64,000 nt of DNA from Halisarca cf. caerulea (GCA_963170055.1 CAUJGJ010000313.1:295201-359200); one strand, 5' to 3'; positions 1-40,303 are shown, counted from the first letter of the stretch. Made by a program: numbers and translations. The notes: generated by a model from the sequence alone, not told the origin.

Positions 1-2700
1 CCCCTAGCCCCCATGGTTCCTACACCTCTAGCCCCTCTAGCCCCCATGGTTCCTACACCTCTAGCCCCATGGTTCCTACACCTACAGCCCCTCCAGCCCC
101 CATGGTTCCTACACCTATAGCCCCTCTAGCCCCCACGGTTCCTACACCTATAGCCCTCTAGCCCCCATGGTTCCTACACCTACAGCCCCTCTAGCTCCCA
201 TGGTTCATACACCTACAGCCCCTCTAGCCCCCATGGTTCCTACACCTATAGCCCCTCCAGCCCCCATGGTTCCTACTCCTCTAGCCCCTCTAGCCCCCAT
301 GGTTCCTACACCTCTAGCCCCTCCAGCCCCCATGGTTCCTACACCTATAGCCCCTCTAGCCCCCATGGTTCCTACACCTACAGCCTCTCTAGCTCCCATG
401 GTTCCTACACCTACAGCCCCTTCAGCCCCCATGGTTCCTACACCTGTAGCCCCTTCAGCCCCCATGGTTCCTACACCTGTAGCCCCTTCAGCCCCCATGG
501 TTCCTACACCTGTAGCCCCTCCAGCCCCCATGGTTCCTACACCTGTAGCCCCTTCAGCCCCTACAGTTCCTACACCTATAGCCCCCATGGTTCCTACACC
601 TATAGCCCTCTAGCCCCCATGGTTCCTACACCTATAGCCCTCTAGCCCCCATGGTTCCTACACCTACAGCCCCTCCAGCCCCCATGGTTCCTACACCTCT
701 AGCCCCATGGTTCCTACACCTACAGCCCCTCCAGCCCCCATGGTTCCTACACCTCTAGCCCCTCTAGCCCCCATGGTTCCTACACCTATAGCCCTCTAGC
801 CCCCATGGTTCCTACACCTCTAGCCCCTCTAGCCCCCATGGTTCCTACACCTATAGCCCCATGGTTCCTACACCTACAGCCCCTACAGCCCCCATGGTTC
901 CTACACCTCTAGCCCCTCTAGCCCCCATGGTTCCTACACCTATAGCCCTCTAGCCCCCATGGTTCCTACACCTCTAGCCCCTCCAGCCCCCATGGTTCCT
1001 ACACCTATAGCCCCTCTAGCTCCCATGGTTCCTACACCTACAGCCCCTCTAGCCCCCATGGTTCCTACATCTATAGCCCCTCTAGCTCCCATGGTTCCTA
1101 CACCTATAGCCCCTCTAGCCCCCATGGTTCCTACACCTATAGCCCCTCTAGCTCCCATGGTTCCTACACCTACAGCCCCTCCAGCCCCCATGGTTCCTAC
1201 ACCTCTAGCCCCTCTAGCCCCCATGGTTCCTACACCTCTAGCCCCTCTAGCCCCCATGGTTCCTACACCTCTAGCCCCATGGTTCCTACACCTACAGCCC
1301 CTCCAGCCCCCATGGTTCCTACACCTATAGCCCCTCTAGCCCCCATGGTTCCTACACCTATAGCCCTCTAGCCCCCATGGTTCCTACACCTACAGCCCCT
1401 CTAGCTCCCATGGTTCATACACCTACAGCCCCTCTAGCCCCCATGGTTCCTACACCTATAGCCCCTCCAGCCCCCATGGTTCCTACTCCTCTAGCCCCTC
1501 TAGCCCCCATGGTTCCTACACCTCTAGCCCCCATGGTTCCTACACCTCTAGCCCCTCCAGCCCCCATGGTTCCTACACCTATAGCCCCTCTAGCCCCCAT
1601 GGTTCCTACACCTATAGCCCTCTAGCCCCCATGGTTCCTACACCTACAGCCTCTCTAGCTCCCATGGTTCCTACACCTACAGCCCCTTCAGCCCCCATGG
1701 TTCCTACACCTGTAGCCCCTTCAGCCCCCATGGTTCCTACACCTGTAGCCCCTCCAGCCCCCATGGTTCCTACACCTGTAGCCCCTTCAGCCCCTACAGT
1801 TCCTACACCTATAGCCCCCATGGTTCCTACACCTATAGCCCTCTAGCCCCCATGGTTCCTACACCTATAGCCCTCTAGCCCCCATGGTTCCTACACCTAC
1901 AGCCCCTCCAGCCCCCATGGTTCCTACACCTCTAGCCCCATGGTTCCTACACCTACAGCCCCTCCAGCCCCCATGGTTCCTACACCTCTAGCCCCTCTAG
2001 CCCCCATGGTTCCTACACCTATAGCCCTCTAGCCCCCATGGTTCCTACACCTCTAGCCCCTCTAGCCCCCATGGTTCCTACACCTCTAGCCCCATGGTTC
2101 CTACACCTACAGCCCCTCCAGCCCCCATGGTTCCTACACCTATAGCCCCTCTAGCTCCCATGGTTCCTACACCTACAGCCCCTCTAGCCCCCATGGTTCC
2201 TACATCTATAGCCCCTCTAGCCCCCATGGTTCCTACACCTATAGCCCCTCTAGCTCCCATGGTTCCTACACCTATAGCCCCTCTAGACCCCATGGTTCCT
2301 ACACCTATAGCCCCTCTAGCTCCCATGGTTCCTACACCTCTAGCCCCTCCAGCCCCCATGGTTCCTACACCTACAGCCCCTCTAGCCCCCATGGTTCCTA
2401 CACCTACAGCCCCTCTAGCCCCCATGGTTCCTACACCTATAGCCCCTCTAGCCCCCATGGTTCCTACACCTATAGCCCCTCTAGCTCCCATGGTTCCTAC
2501 ACCTATAGCCCCTCTAGACCCCATGGTTCCTACACCTATAGCCCCTCTAGACCCCATGGTTCCTACACCTATAGCCCTCTAGCCCCCATGGTTCCTACAC
2601 CTATAGCCCCTCTAGACCCCATGGTTCCTACACCTCTAGCCCCTATAACCCCCATGGTTCCTACACCTCTAGCCCCTCTAGCCCCCATGGTTCCTACACC
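1..2700. repeat. 33-bp minisatellite with ~1.2-kb higher-order repeat (gene 1 intron 2 or beyond)
   Basis: Unit close to CCCATGGTTCCTACACCTAT + AGCCCCTCTAGCC, about 80 copies, running off the left edge. Variant units recur in the same order about 1.2 kb apart (for example the GGTTCATAC variant at 201 and 1411), so large blocks have been duplicated. Both strands are free of stops over long runs because 33 bp is 11 codons. By alignment with gene 2 (32.29 kb) it lies in the intron after exon 2, so I do not call it coding. Confidence 0.9.
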
Positions 2701-5403
2701 GCAGCCATTTATACGGAAATCGGGATTACGTGGAAGAAATTTTGATAGAGGGGATGAACAACAGCATCAGATTATGGATAACGGAGTTTTCCGGATTACA
2801 GAATATGTTTACATACGTATGAATAGTATCTGCTTCACACTTTTTGGTCGGATCATACCTTATTCCGGATCACAAAGGAGTTGGATTAAGCAGGTTCCAC
2901 TGTAGGTCCTGTTTTGTAGCTAAGCTGTCACCAACTGTTCTGAATCAGCCATTTTAGTATAAATAATATGATATTAATATTATTATAATTAATAATTACA
3001 GTGATGGACTTCAGGACATGATATTCATCACTGAGTGCACAATCTCATGAATAGCATTACATAAGTAATAAACACAACACTATCAAATAAGAAATTCCAA
3101 GAACAATAATAATAGGTTCACCTACAGATATATCACGTACAAACTGAATAAAGTACATACCAGCTACATACGTCCTATGGGTCAGAGTAGTTAGTAAAAA
3201 TCCTACGAACTGCTTTTCCCCTTCTCTCATTAGAACCAGAAACAGTGCTGTACCTACTGGATTCAGAAAGTTTTTCAGGCTGGAATTCTGTGTCATATGA
3301 AATTTGACTTTAGTATACGTACTTCCAGTGGTAAAGATAGCATTTGACCTTTGCTAGGACAAATGGCTGACCCAGTGTTATATTGGTGGGACATTTTGAA
3401 GATTGGTCAGCCATTTCTAACCATCAGAGATTATGTACATATGTACATACATGTGTACATACATAATACAAAGGAATCTTTAGGATTGAACCTTGAGATT
3501 GGCAAAGCAAATTGGCACTCAATTGTATTAGCCAATAACAGAAACTCAGCTCTCAGTTTAGTAGTCAGCCAAATGGCTGACCCAACTTGATTTGGTCAGC
3601 CATATTCATGTTTTGTTCGGAAAATGACAGATGGCAGGCAGCTATTTCTAGCTCTGTACTTCAATATGGTGACTGTATTTCATAAGATGGCTGGATTAGA
3701 GAGAATGTCGGATTAGACACACCTCTGTAATTCAACCATCTTATGAGGAGCAGTCGTCATAAGAAAGTATGTATGGGAAGTACGTAAGAGGCACTCTGAA
3801 ATCCGACAACCTCCTAATCCGACATTATTCTCAGGTCCCATTGAGTGTCGAATTAGAGAGGTTTCACTATTTATACTATAAAATGGTGTCATGGTTACTG
3901 GTCATAACTTCATGTAAGGATCACGGAAAATGATTATGCAATTACCGTATATTGGAAAATGTTCGCAACCAATAATATTTGCGAACTTCACAAGTGGAGA
4001 TCAATTGCAAATATAAATATCGTGAATGTATTGCATGCCAAAGCACTCAGTCACGTGGAGTCCATATGTAGCAGCTGATAAAAGAATGTGTCTCAAGTTT
4101 AATTGTTTCATTTATCTAATATACTTGTTTTAAGGCGATCTTGTTCTATTGTAGTTTGGATGTTCGATGTTGATTTGTTGTTATTTACAAAGAAATCTAA
4201 TGGCGGAATCTCCAAGAAATTGTCTCTTTTTGCCTACCCAAAGGTCATAAAATTGAAAATCGCAAATATTTCTGCCCCCTAAAAATGAGGTCATTACCAA
4301 AAAATTTCCAATATACGGTACACCCTACACATTATTGGTATAATAAAACCATATAAAAACCATTATAAAATGGAAAAAAGATGTAGGGATGAAAAATTTT
4401 CAATTGTCAAAAATCATTGGAACAAGTTAGGGTTGTTTGTTGCACAGGACTGGTATAGGGATGGATAAACATAGAGATAGGCATACATGGGGCTAGACGA
4501 GCATAGGGCTGGGCACACATGGGGCTAGGCACACATAGGGCTGGGCATACATGGGGCTGGGCACACATAGGGCTGGGCATACATGGGGCTGGGCACACAT
4601 GGGGCTGGGCACACATGGGGCTGGGCACACATGGGGCTAGACGAGCATAGGGCTGGGCACACATGGGGCTAGACAGGCATATAGAGCTAGACAGAGTTTG
4701 GTTGGACTGGGTACAGTGTGCGAATTCCTAAATCCTGCAGTTATAATGTTGATGTAGGAATTTGCACACTGTACCTGGTCCAACCCACCTCTGTCTAGCT
4801 CCATGCCTCTTTAGCCCCATGTACATATGCCTAGCCCTATGTCCGTCCAACTACTTCAGAGTACTGTGAGAATTTTAAGGCATCTACCTAGATTTGCAAT
4901 GTCCTCACCAACTAACAGTCTACAAAACACACTTGCAGTTACTAAATCAAGGGAGAATGGTTTGCCTTTCCCTGTTCAAGTCCCAAATGACCTTACAAAA
5001 ACTGGACAGAATCTGTTACCATGGAAACAGCGTGCTATACAGTGATTTATACTGTACAAAACATGGGTGTCTCACTCCATGTGATTTTATCCTTCAAAAC
5101 CCATGATTCCAGGCAAATAACTGCCTGCCATTTCCCTTCAAAAGCAACCTCCGGTAGGCAAAATTGGGTTATATAAACATCCTATACTGGCTTAGTGCAC
5201 AGTCTGACACAATAAGCAACGATCCAATGAGATGGTGGACCTACCACAGAATAGAGTATCGGTTGTCTGGCAGACCCAATTTTGCCAAATCTAAGCCTTT
5301 GTAGACTAAGAACTGGACACAATTCAGTGATCTTTGCAGAATGAGGATTAATTAAGGCAATGTACATCATTGCAGGGTTGACAGATCTATAGAGGAAACT
5401 CAC
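2701..5403. other. Gene 1 intron 2: old repeats, no exon seen
   Basis: Homologous to gene 2 intron 2 (32291-34431). It holds a pogo/Tigger-like remnant (about 2740-2905, ending GGTTCCACTGTA), another remnant with AGAGGTTTCACT at its end (about 3677-3872), and a B-type foldback element (about 4340-4850). Minus-strand frames here are not conserved in gene 3. Confidence 0.6.
4340..4850. mobile_element. B-type foldback element with 16-bp internal units
   Basis: Starts ATATAAAAACCATTATAAAATGG, followed by 16-bp units of the GGGCTGGGCACACATG type (4480-4690), then an imperfect hairpin GTGCGAATTCCTAAATCC / GGATTTAGGAATT-like pair at 4716-4775. The copy in gene 2 is at 33180-33900. Confidence 0.65.
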
Positions 5404-5555
5404 TGGATGGAGGGAGGTCACTGGTCCAGAGTGGAGGGAGGTCACCGGATGGAGGTTGGTCACTGGATGGAGGGAGGCCACTGGATGGAGTTAGGATACT
5501 GGATGGAGGGAAGTCACTGGATGGAGATAGGTCACTGGATGGAGGGAGGTCACTG
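5404..5555 (-). repeat. Exonic 18-bp repeat, gene 1 exon 2
   Basis: About eight units of the GGTCACTGGATGGAGGGA type (plus strand), encoding DLPPSS-like hexapeptides. Each unit carries CCA|GTGACC, two bases from the real terminal donor GTGAGT. Confidence 0.85.
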
Positions 5556-6597
5556 TCTTTCTTCATGTCCTCTCCGAGCTTCTTCATCAGAGGATATGTT
5601 GTCTGGTCAGTCAGGATGGCACAGAGGTTGTGGATCATCTCTGGGTCGGCATGGGAACATAGATGGAGGAATAATTCGGCTTTGGCTTCACCTTCTGCTA
5701 TCCTTCTCTTTTTTATCTCAATGTAGAGGTCCTCCGATACCAAGTCATTCACCTTCAGAGAGGCAGCAATGGAGAACGGCTTTAGACATGCTAAAAATCG
5801 TTTTCTGTATTTCTTCATGAACGGTTCGGCTTGGAAGGTCTGGGTTAACCCTAAAAAGAGACACGACCTAAACATCACTGTATGTTGAGGTTCCGTACAT
5901 GCAGCACATGAACACACACACCCAAACAACATCTACAGCAGTGACCGGGCAAGGTTGATCTTCAGGGTAAACTGGGGTAATTCAGTGTTTCCCACAGAAA
6001 GAAATTGCAACAGGGTGCCAGCAAGGTCCAGACATTATACTCATGTTCTTCACAAAGGAAAAAATATGCTATCTTTTGACCTGCTCGTAGAAGCCCCGCT
6101 GTTGGCCATCACAGTCAAGCCATCCATCATTATTGTATGGATAATAACAGTACACATTTGTATGTAGCAATGATTACTGTTATTCGGCAGTATTCACACA
6201 ACTGGCAAAAGACTCTGCAGGATTATGATGATTATTCAGCTCCTTAAGTTTTAAAATTTTGCTGCTAGAAAAGCAACAGGTGCTGCACCCTGTTCCAGAT
6301 ATACTGGGGGAAACACACAACACACAACTGCACAACGGTTAATCATTAGTACCCATCTTCTTGGTAGGCACCGTCGTTCAAAATACCCCTATACCCTAAT
6401 ATTGAGAGACTCAGTCGTGAAAGTCAGCCACCAACCGCCGGCCACCAATGAACATGAAATGCAGTTACTGCATAGACACTCTAAACTACGTATAGTTGTA
6501 ACGTTACATTTGGAAGATTGACTGAATTAAGAATTGTACCTGAAGGGAAGGAAACATCTGAACCAGTTGTGGTAGTGGCCTTCAACCGATTAGCCAT
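5404..6597 (-). CDS. Gene 1 (partial): exons 1 and 2 of a third NLR copy
   Basis: Exon 1 is 6597-6540 and exon 2 is 5850-5404; the gene continues leftward, with exon 3 and later not in the window. Exon 1 appears identical to that of gene 2 (MANRLKATTTTGSDVSFPS, phase 1 donor). Exon 2 starts after a CTCTTTTTAG acceptor, encodes the CARD-like domain (key stretch ARAKLFLYLCSHAD-type helix, here AKAELFLHLCSHAD), and ends in about eight Pro/Ser hexapeptide repeats at an A|GTGAGT donor. Sequence upstream of the ATG lacks about 34 bp found in genes 2 and 3, removing a conserved upstream ATG. Whether the rest of the gene is intact cannot be judged here. Confidence 0.75.
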
Positions 6598-6654
6598 TCT
6601 CCTAGTCTGGCCTGTTCAGGGAAGTTTACTCCTAAAAATCGCTTCTGGTTTCGG

Positions 6655-6720
6655 CTAAAGGGCGTGTCCACATTTTGCGCCAAAATTGCTTCTTGGACTA
6701 CGTATAGGGGGCGTGTCCGC
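6655..6720 (-). promoter_or_regulatory. Paired GGACACGCCC motifs upstream of gene 1
   Basis: GGGCGTGTCC occurs twice 48 bp apart, in a block conserved upstream of gene 2 (39030-39090) and partly upstream of gene 3 (63137-63148). On the gene strand it reads GGACACGCCC, like KLF/Sp1 boxes. Function is inferred from conservation only. Confidence 0.35.
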
Positions 6721-7394
6721 TGTCAAAAGCAAGTCTGGGGCAAACCAGGCCCCCGTAACCAGACCCTTTGAGTCGAGCTTTGAGTGCTGTGTACACATTC
6801 CTCCCGGCCACAGACGTAATGCAGTGCTATATCGCAGGAGCTCACTGCACCACTGAACTCCATCTAAACTCTGTCTAGCTCTATACTCGTGTAGCTTAGC
6901 ACCAGTGCAGTGAACATTGCTACATCACTGAAAAATTATAGCTGTAGGACTATTGTGGTACTGTGACGTCTTGAACATTACTCAAATAATTCTTATCGCA
7001 AAATAATCATTCGTGCAACGTTTCACCCATCATGGGCTTCTTTAGGCACATGCAATACAGAAATCAAATTCAATAATTGCCAATTATTTCAGTTGATTCC
7101 TATATGACGTATACAGCCAGAATAATATAATAATTATACAACTAATTGTCTAACAGCTTCTATACAATATATTGCTACATCATGTGAGGACTCCCAGCAT
7201 CCTCCATCGCAGGTGATGTGTAGCTCCCAACACCAAGTACAGTACCGGGGAGTGTCAGGTTGCATCGATCTGTTCCAGTTTGGGCTTATATTGTTGCATG
7301 CACGGTAGCTCACGTAGCAATTGCAAATTACGAGTACCCTGCATGCAATAATTAAACACTGCATGTGTTATATATACTACTTTAATTTAAATTA

Positions 7395-7493
7395 TGTGAG
7401 ATCATGATTTGTCTGACAAATCATGATCAAATGGTAGCGTATTTCTATTCATTGTTTGTCTGCAAAACAATGAATAGAAATACGCTACCATTT
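7395..7493. repeat. Two adjacent perfect palindromes
   Basis: ATCATGATTTGTC pairs with GACAAATCATGAT; ATGGTAGCGTATTTCTATTC pairs with its complement ending at 7493. The matching site upstream of gene 2 (39838-39890) has only single arms, so the palindromes arose in, or were lost from, one copy. Confidence 0.7.
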
Positions 7494-7816
7494 TGACATC
7501 ACATGTAGATGAGCACATCCCATTGGTTGGTAACAATGGCTACCCGATCGACCCTATATAGTTACCTTGCACGGTCGATCGATGCGTGCAGCTTCAACTT
7601 ACTGCTGATGCCCCTATAGCTTCAGAGGATAATTGAACAGCACATGCATTTGCAATTTGCCTTGCACTCTAGTTTGAATTGACTAATTTAACCCAACACC
7701 AATTAAGTATTATGCTTATAACCACTATATACTGTACATGGAGTGGAAGGGGTGCAATATTGTACTTTTATACTGCATAATATTATACTAAATTTTATAA
7801 TGTTGTTGCTGCATGG

Positions 7817-7918
7817 TATATGTGTGTGTGTGTGTGTGTGTGCATGTGTGTGCATGTGTGTGTACGTGTGTGTACGTGTGTGTGTGTGTGTGTGTGTGTG
7901 CTTGTGTGTGTGTGTGCA

Positions 7919-7959
<41 letters not shown>

Positions 7960-7987
7960 GTGTGTGCGTGTGTGTGTGTGCGTGTGC

Positions 7988-8025
<38 letters not shown>

Positions 8026-8046
8026 GTATGTGTGTGTGTATATATA

Positions 8047-8092
<46 letters not shown>

Positions 8093-8095
8093 TGC
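7817..8095. repeat. Compound GT/GTGC and TA microsatellite
   Basis: Interrupted (GT)n to about 8037, then (TA)n to 8095. The gene 3-side homologue at 40265-40322 is a shorter (GT)n. Confidence 0.95.
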
Positions 8096-8307
8096 TTGTT
8101 AGTGTATAGAACTAATCAAGCAACCAGGTAAGCCATCTAAATAGTACAATCAGAAAACAAATCAACAAAAATAATGGTAAAATCAAAATCAAAGAAACAT
8201 AGTTACTGGCAAGAAACCATTCACATGAGGTACAGCAAATTTAACACAGTTGAGAGGTAGCCAACAAAGCATTGGACAACATGTGCAAATGATGAAAGAG
8301 AAGGAAA

Positions 8308-36221
<27,914 letters not shown>

Positions 36222-36237
<16 letters not shown>

Positions 36238-36269
36238 TCTCCCAGTCTGGCCTGCAACGACCGTCCCAT
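36222..36269 (-). promoter_or_regulatory. Upstream ORF overlapping the gene 2 start
   Basis: An ATG 32 bp upstream opens a 15-codon ORF (MGRSLQARLGEWLIG) that overlaps the main ATG out of frame. Gene 3 has the same upstream ATG at 63078, ending in a TGA that overlaps its start codon. Gene 1 has lost the region. A role in limiting translation is inference. Confidence 0.4.
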
Positions 36270-36432
36270 GCACTTTGTTAACTCTTGTTCAGGGAAGTTT
36301 AGGGTGATGGCACATATACAGAGTTCCCAATATTATGTAACATACTACTACTATTGCGTAATAGGATCCTCGCTGCAGAAAAGCGTAGTTGGAGTAGCTA
36401 TATATGGTACAAGTGAAGGTATGCTGTATGGA

Positions 36433-37880
36433 GGTCTAGTGGATGTAGTAGACCCTGTAGATGTAGTAAATGTAGTAGACCCTGTAGATCCTGTAGATCC
36501 TGTAGACCCTGTAGATCATGTAGATCCTGTAGATCCTGTAGATCCTGTAGATCATGTAGATACTGTAGACCCTGTAGATCATGTAGATCATGTAGACCCT
36601 GTAGACCCTGTAGATCATGTAGATCATGTAGATACTGTAGACCCTGTAGATCATGTAGATCATGTAGACCCTGTAGACCCTGTAGATCATGTAGATCCTG
36701 TAGATCCTGTAGATCATGTAGATCATGTAGACCCTGTAGACCCTGTAGATCATGTAGATCCTGTAGATCATGTAGATCCTGTAGATCATGTAGATGCAGT
36801 AGATCATGTAGACCCTGTAGACCCTGTAGATCCTGTAGATCCTGTAGATCCTGTAGATCATGTAGATCCTGTAGATCATGTAGATACTGTAGACCCTGTA
36901 GATCATGTAGATCCTGTAGATCCTGTAGATCATGTAGATCATGTAGATCCTGTAGATCCTGTAGATCCTGTAGATCCTGTAGATGTAGTAGATCCTGTAG
37001 ATCCTGTAGATCATGTAGATGTAGTAGATCCTGTAGATCCTGTAGATCCTGTAGATCATGTAGATACTGTAGACCCTGTAGATCATGTAGATCATGTAGA
37101 CCCTGTAGACCCTGTAGATCATGTAGATCATGTAGATACTGTAGACCCTGTAGATCATGTAGATCATGTAGACCCTGTAGACCCTGTAGATCATGTAGAT
37201 CCTGTAGATCATGTAGATCATGTAGACCCTGTAGACCCTGTAGACCCTGTAGATCATGTAGATCCTGTAGATCATGTAGATCCTGTAGATCATGTAGATG
37301 CAGTAGATCATGTAGACCCTGTAGACCCTGTAGATCCTGTAGATCCTGTAGATCCTGTAGATCATGTAGATCCTGTAGATCATGTAGATACTGTAGACCC
37401 TGTAGATCATGTAGATCCTGTAGATCCTGTAGATCATGTAGATCATGTAGATCCTGTAGATCCTGTAGATCCTGTAGATCCTGTAGATGTAGTAGATCCT
37501 GTAGATCCTGTAGATCATGTAGATGTAGTAGATCCTGTAGATCCTGTAGATCCTGTAGATCGTGTAGATCCTGTAGATCATGTAGATGTAGTAGATCATG
37601 TAGATCCTGTAGATCATGTAGATCCTGCAGATCATGTAGACCCTGTAGATCCTGTAGATGTAGTAGATCCTGTAGATCATGTAGATCATGTAGATCCTGT
37701 AGATCCTGTAGATGCAGTAGATCCTGTAGATCCTGTAGACCCTGTAGACCCTGTAGATCATGTAGATCCTGTAGATGTAGTAGATCCTGTAGATCCTGTA
37801 GACCCTGTAGATGTAGTAGATCATGTAGATCATGTAGATCCTGTAGATGTAGTAGATGTAGTAAATCCCGTAGATGCAGT
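36433..37880. repeat. 9-bp minisatellite, left arm of foldback element
   Basis: Units GTAGATCCT, GTAGATCAT, GTAGACCCT and GTAGATGTA tandemly repeated about 160 times. A higher-order block of ~0.55 kb appears twice (for example around 36540-37030 and 37050-37560). Confidence 0.95.
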
Positions 37881-38119
37881 AATGTTGGTTTGTTCTTGAT
37901 CTATATGATACTCAGTTGGGTTGAAATTATTATACCGTAAAAGATGATAAGTGATGTGTACAGTGTACATGGTTAATTATTTAGAGACTATTTTGTAATA
38001 ATAGTCTCTAAATAATTAATCATGCACACTGTACACATCACTTATCATCTTTTACGGTTACATATAATAATTTCAACCCAACTGAGTATCATATAGATCA
38101 ACAACAAACCAACATTACT

Positions 38120-38870
38120 ACATCTACGGGATTTACTACATCTACTACATCTACATGATCTACATGATCTACATGATCTACAGGATCTACATGATCTACA
38201 GGATCTACAGGATCTACATGATCTACAGGGTCTACAGGGTCTACAGGATCTACAGGATCAACAGGATCTATATGATCTACTACATCTACAGGATCTACAG
38301 GATCTACAGGATCTACAGGATCTACAGGATCTACAGGATCAACAGGATCTACAGGATCTACATGATCTACATGATCTACTACATCTACATGATCTACAGG
38401 ATCTACATGATCTACTACATCTACAGGATCTACAGGATCTACAGGGTCTACAGGGTCTACAGGATCTACAGGATCAACAGGATCTACAGGATCTACATGA
38501 TCTACTACATCTACAGGATCTACAGGATCTACAAGATCTACTACATCTACAGGATCTACAGGATCTACAAGATCTACTACATCTACATGATCTACAGGAT
38601 CTACATGATCTACATGATCTACAGGATCTACATGATCTACAGGATCTACATGATCTACATGATCTACAGTATCTACATGATCTACAGGATCTACAGGATC
38701 TACAGGATCTACATGATCTACTACATCTACAGGATCTACAGGATCTACAGGATCTACAGGGTCTACAGGATCTACAGGATCTACAGGATCTACAGGATCT
38801 ACATGGTCTACATGATCTACATGATCTACTACATCTACAGGGTCTACTACATCCACTAGACCTCCATACA
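38120..38870. repeat. 9-bp minisatellite, right arm of foldback element
   Basis: Reverse complement of the left-arm array (AGGATCTAC, ATGATCTAC), about 83 units. Roughly half the left arm's length, so the palindrome is asymmetric. Confidence 0.95.
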
Positions 38871-38993
38871 CCATACCTTCACTTGTACCATATATAGCTA
38901 CTCCAACTACGCTTTTCTGCAGCGAGGATCCTATTACGCAATAGTAGTAGTATGTTACATAATATTGGGAACTCTGTATATGTGCCATCACCC

Positions 38994-40262
38994 GAAGTTT
39001 ACTCCTAAAAATCGCTTCTGGTTTCGTCTAGGGGGCGTGTCCACATTTTGCGCCCAAATTGCTTCTTGGACTATAGGGGGCGTGTCCGCTTTCAAAAGCA
39101 AGTCTGGGGCTAGTCTCGTACCCAGCCCCACTTCCGCCCGCCGTTTTATGGCGGACGGAGGTGGGCTGGGTACGAGACTAGTCTGAGGCAAACCTAGTCC
39201 TCCATAGCCAGACCCTTTGGGTGCTGTGTACACATTCCTCCCACAGACGTAATGCAGTGCTATATCGCAGGAGCTCACTGCACCACTGAACTCCATCTAA
39301 GCTCTGTCTAGCTCTATACTCGTCTAGCTTAGCACCAGTGCAGTGAACATTGCTACATCACTGAAAAATTGAGTATGGCTGTATATAGGACTATTGTTTA
39401 CAAGAATTATTTGAGTATTGTTCAAGATGTGTTCACATCTTGAACAATACTCAAATATAATTCTTGTTGCAAATTAAAATAATCATTCGTGCAACGTTTC
39501 ACCCATCATGGGCTTCTTTAGGCACATGCAATACAGAAATCAAATTAAATAATGGCCACTGAATTATTTTGATTCCTACAGCCAGAATACCACAATAATT
39601 ATACAAATAATTGTCTAACAACTTCTGTACAATTGCTACATCATGTGAGGACTCCCAGCATCCTCTATGGCAGGTGATGTGTAGCTCCCAACACCAAGTA
39701 CAGTACCGAGGAGTGTCAGGTATATAGCATCTGTTTGGGCTTATATTGTTGCATGCTAGTTCACGTAGCAAATTACGAGTACTCTGCAATTAATTATAAA
39801 CACTGCATGAGTTATACTACTTTATATATATGTGAGATCATGATTTGCCTGACTATAAAACAACGAATTCGAATAGAAATATGCTACCATTGACATCACA
39901 TGTAGATCGATGAGCACATCCCATTGGTTGGCATTTTATAATAATCATTAACTCCATTTCAACAATGGCTACCTGATCGACCCTAATACCTGGAGCTCGC
40001 GGTTCGATGCAGCATCGACTTACTGCTGATCCCCGGCGCTGGCCTGCTTTATATGGTTGCCTTGCACTCTTGCATTGACTAATTTAACCCAACACCAATT
40101 AAGTATATTATGCTTATATATATACTGACAGTTAACCACTGTAAGACACATGCAATTATATAAGTCAATGCACATGCAGTGCATGTACGTGCATGCTCTA
40201 GCTCACCCTATGAAGGGGTATAATACTTTTATACTGCATATATACTAATTTATATTATGTTT

Positions 40263-40303
<41 letters not shown>

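Larger units (their letters stand above)
6598..8307. other. Intergenic region between gene 2 stop and gene 1 start
   Basis: This 1.7-kb spacer should hold the gene 1 promoter (minus strand) and the gene 2 3' end. Visible content: two GGGCGTGTCC motifs (~6660 and ~6709), two strong palindromes (7395-7430 and 7432-7493), a complex GT array and a TA tract (7817-8095). No clear AATAAA was found close to the stop on the minus strand. Confidence 0.5.
36302..38993. mobile_element. 2.7-kb foldback element with 8-bp target duplication, upstream of gene 2
   Basis: Terminal inverted repeats begin GGGTGATGGCACATATACAG; the arms stay complementary through ~130 bp of unique sequence and then a 9-bp minisatellite. 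They meet at a hairpin centre near 37996 (AGAGACTATT / AATAGTCTCT). The left arm is ~1.69 kb and the right ~1.0 kb; the difference is minisatellite copy number. GAAGTTTA is duplicated at 36294-36301 and 38994-39001, and gene 1 has the intact empty site at 6621-6628. The 8-bp duplication fits MULE, Merlin or hAT-type transposition. No transposase is seen. The long open frames (VDPVDH and IYRIYM repeats) come from the 9-bp period and are not taken as genes. Confidence 0.9.

Noticed and set aside
167..2582. [11 protein letters not shown] and [11 protein letters not shown] open frames
   Set aside because: Produced by a 33-bp tandem repeat open on both strands; located in an intron by alignment to gene 2.
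3057..3296. Hydrophobic 79-residue minus-strand frame
   Set aside because: Not conserved in frame at the gene 2 homologue (32650-32850), missing from gene 3, and not needed by the splice phases.
36268..37899. Long open frame of VDPVDH repeats (and the IYRIYM frame on the other strand)
   Set aside because: It follows from the 9-bp period of the minisatellite in a foldback transposon; no conserved domain and open on both strands.
39100..39296. Possible first coding exon MEFSGAVSSCDIALHYVCG upstream of gene 2
   Set aside because: A 4-bp change breaks the frame in gene 1, gene 3 lacks it, and no good donor follows.
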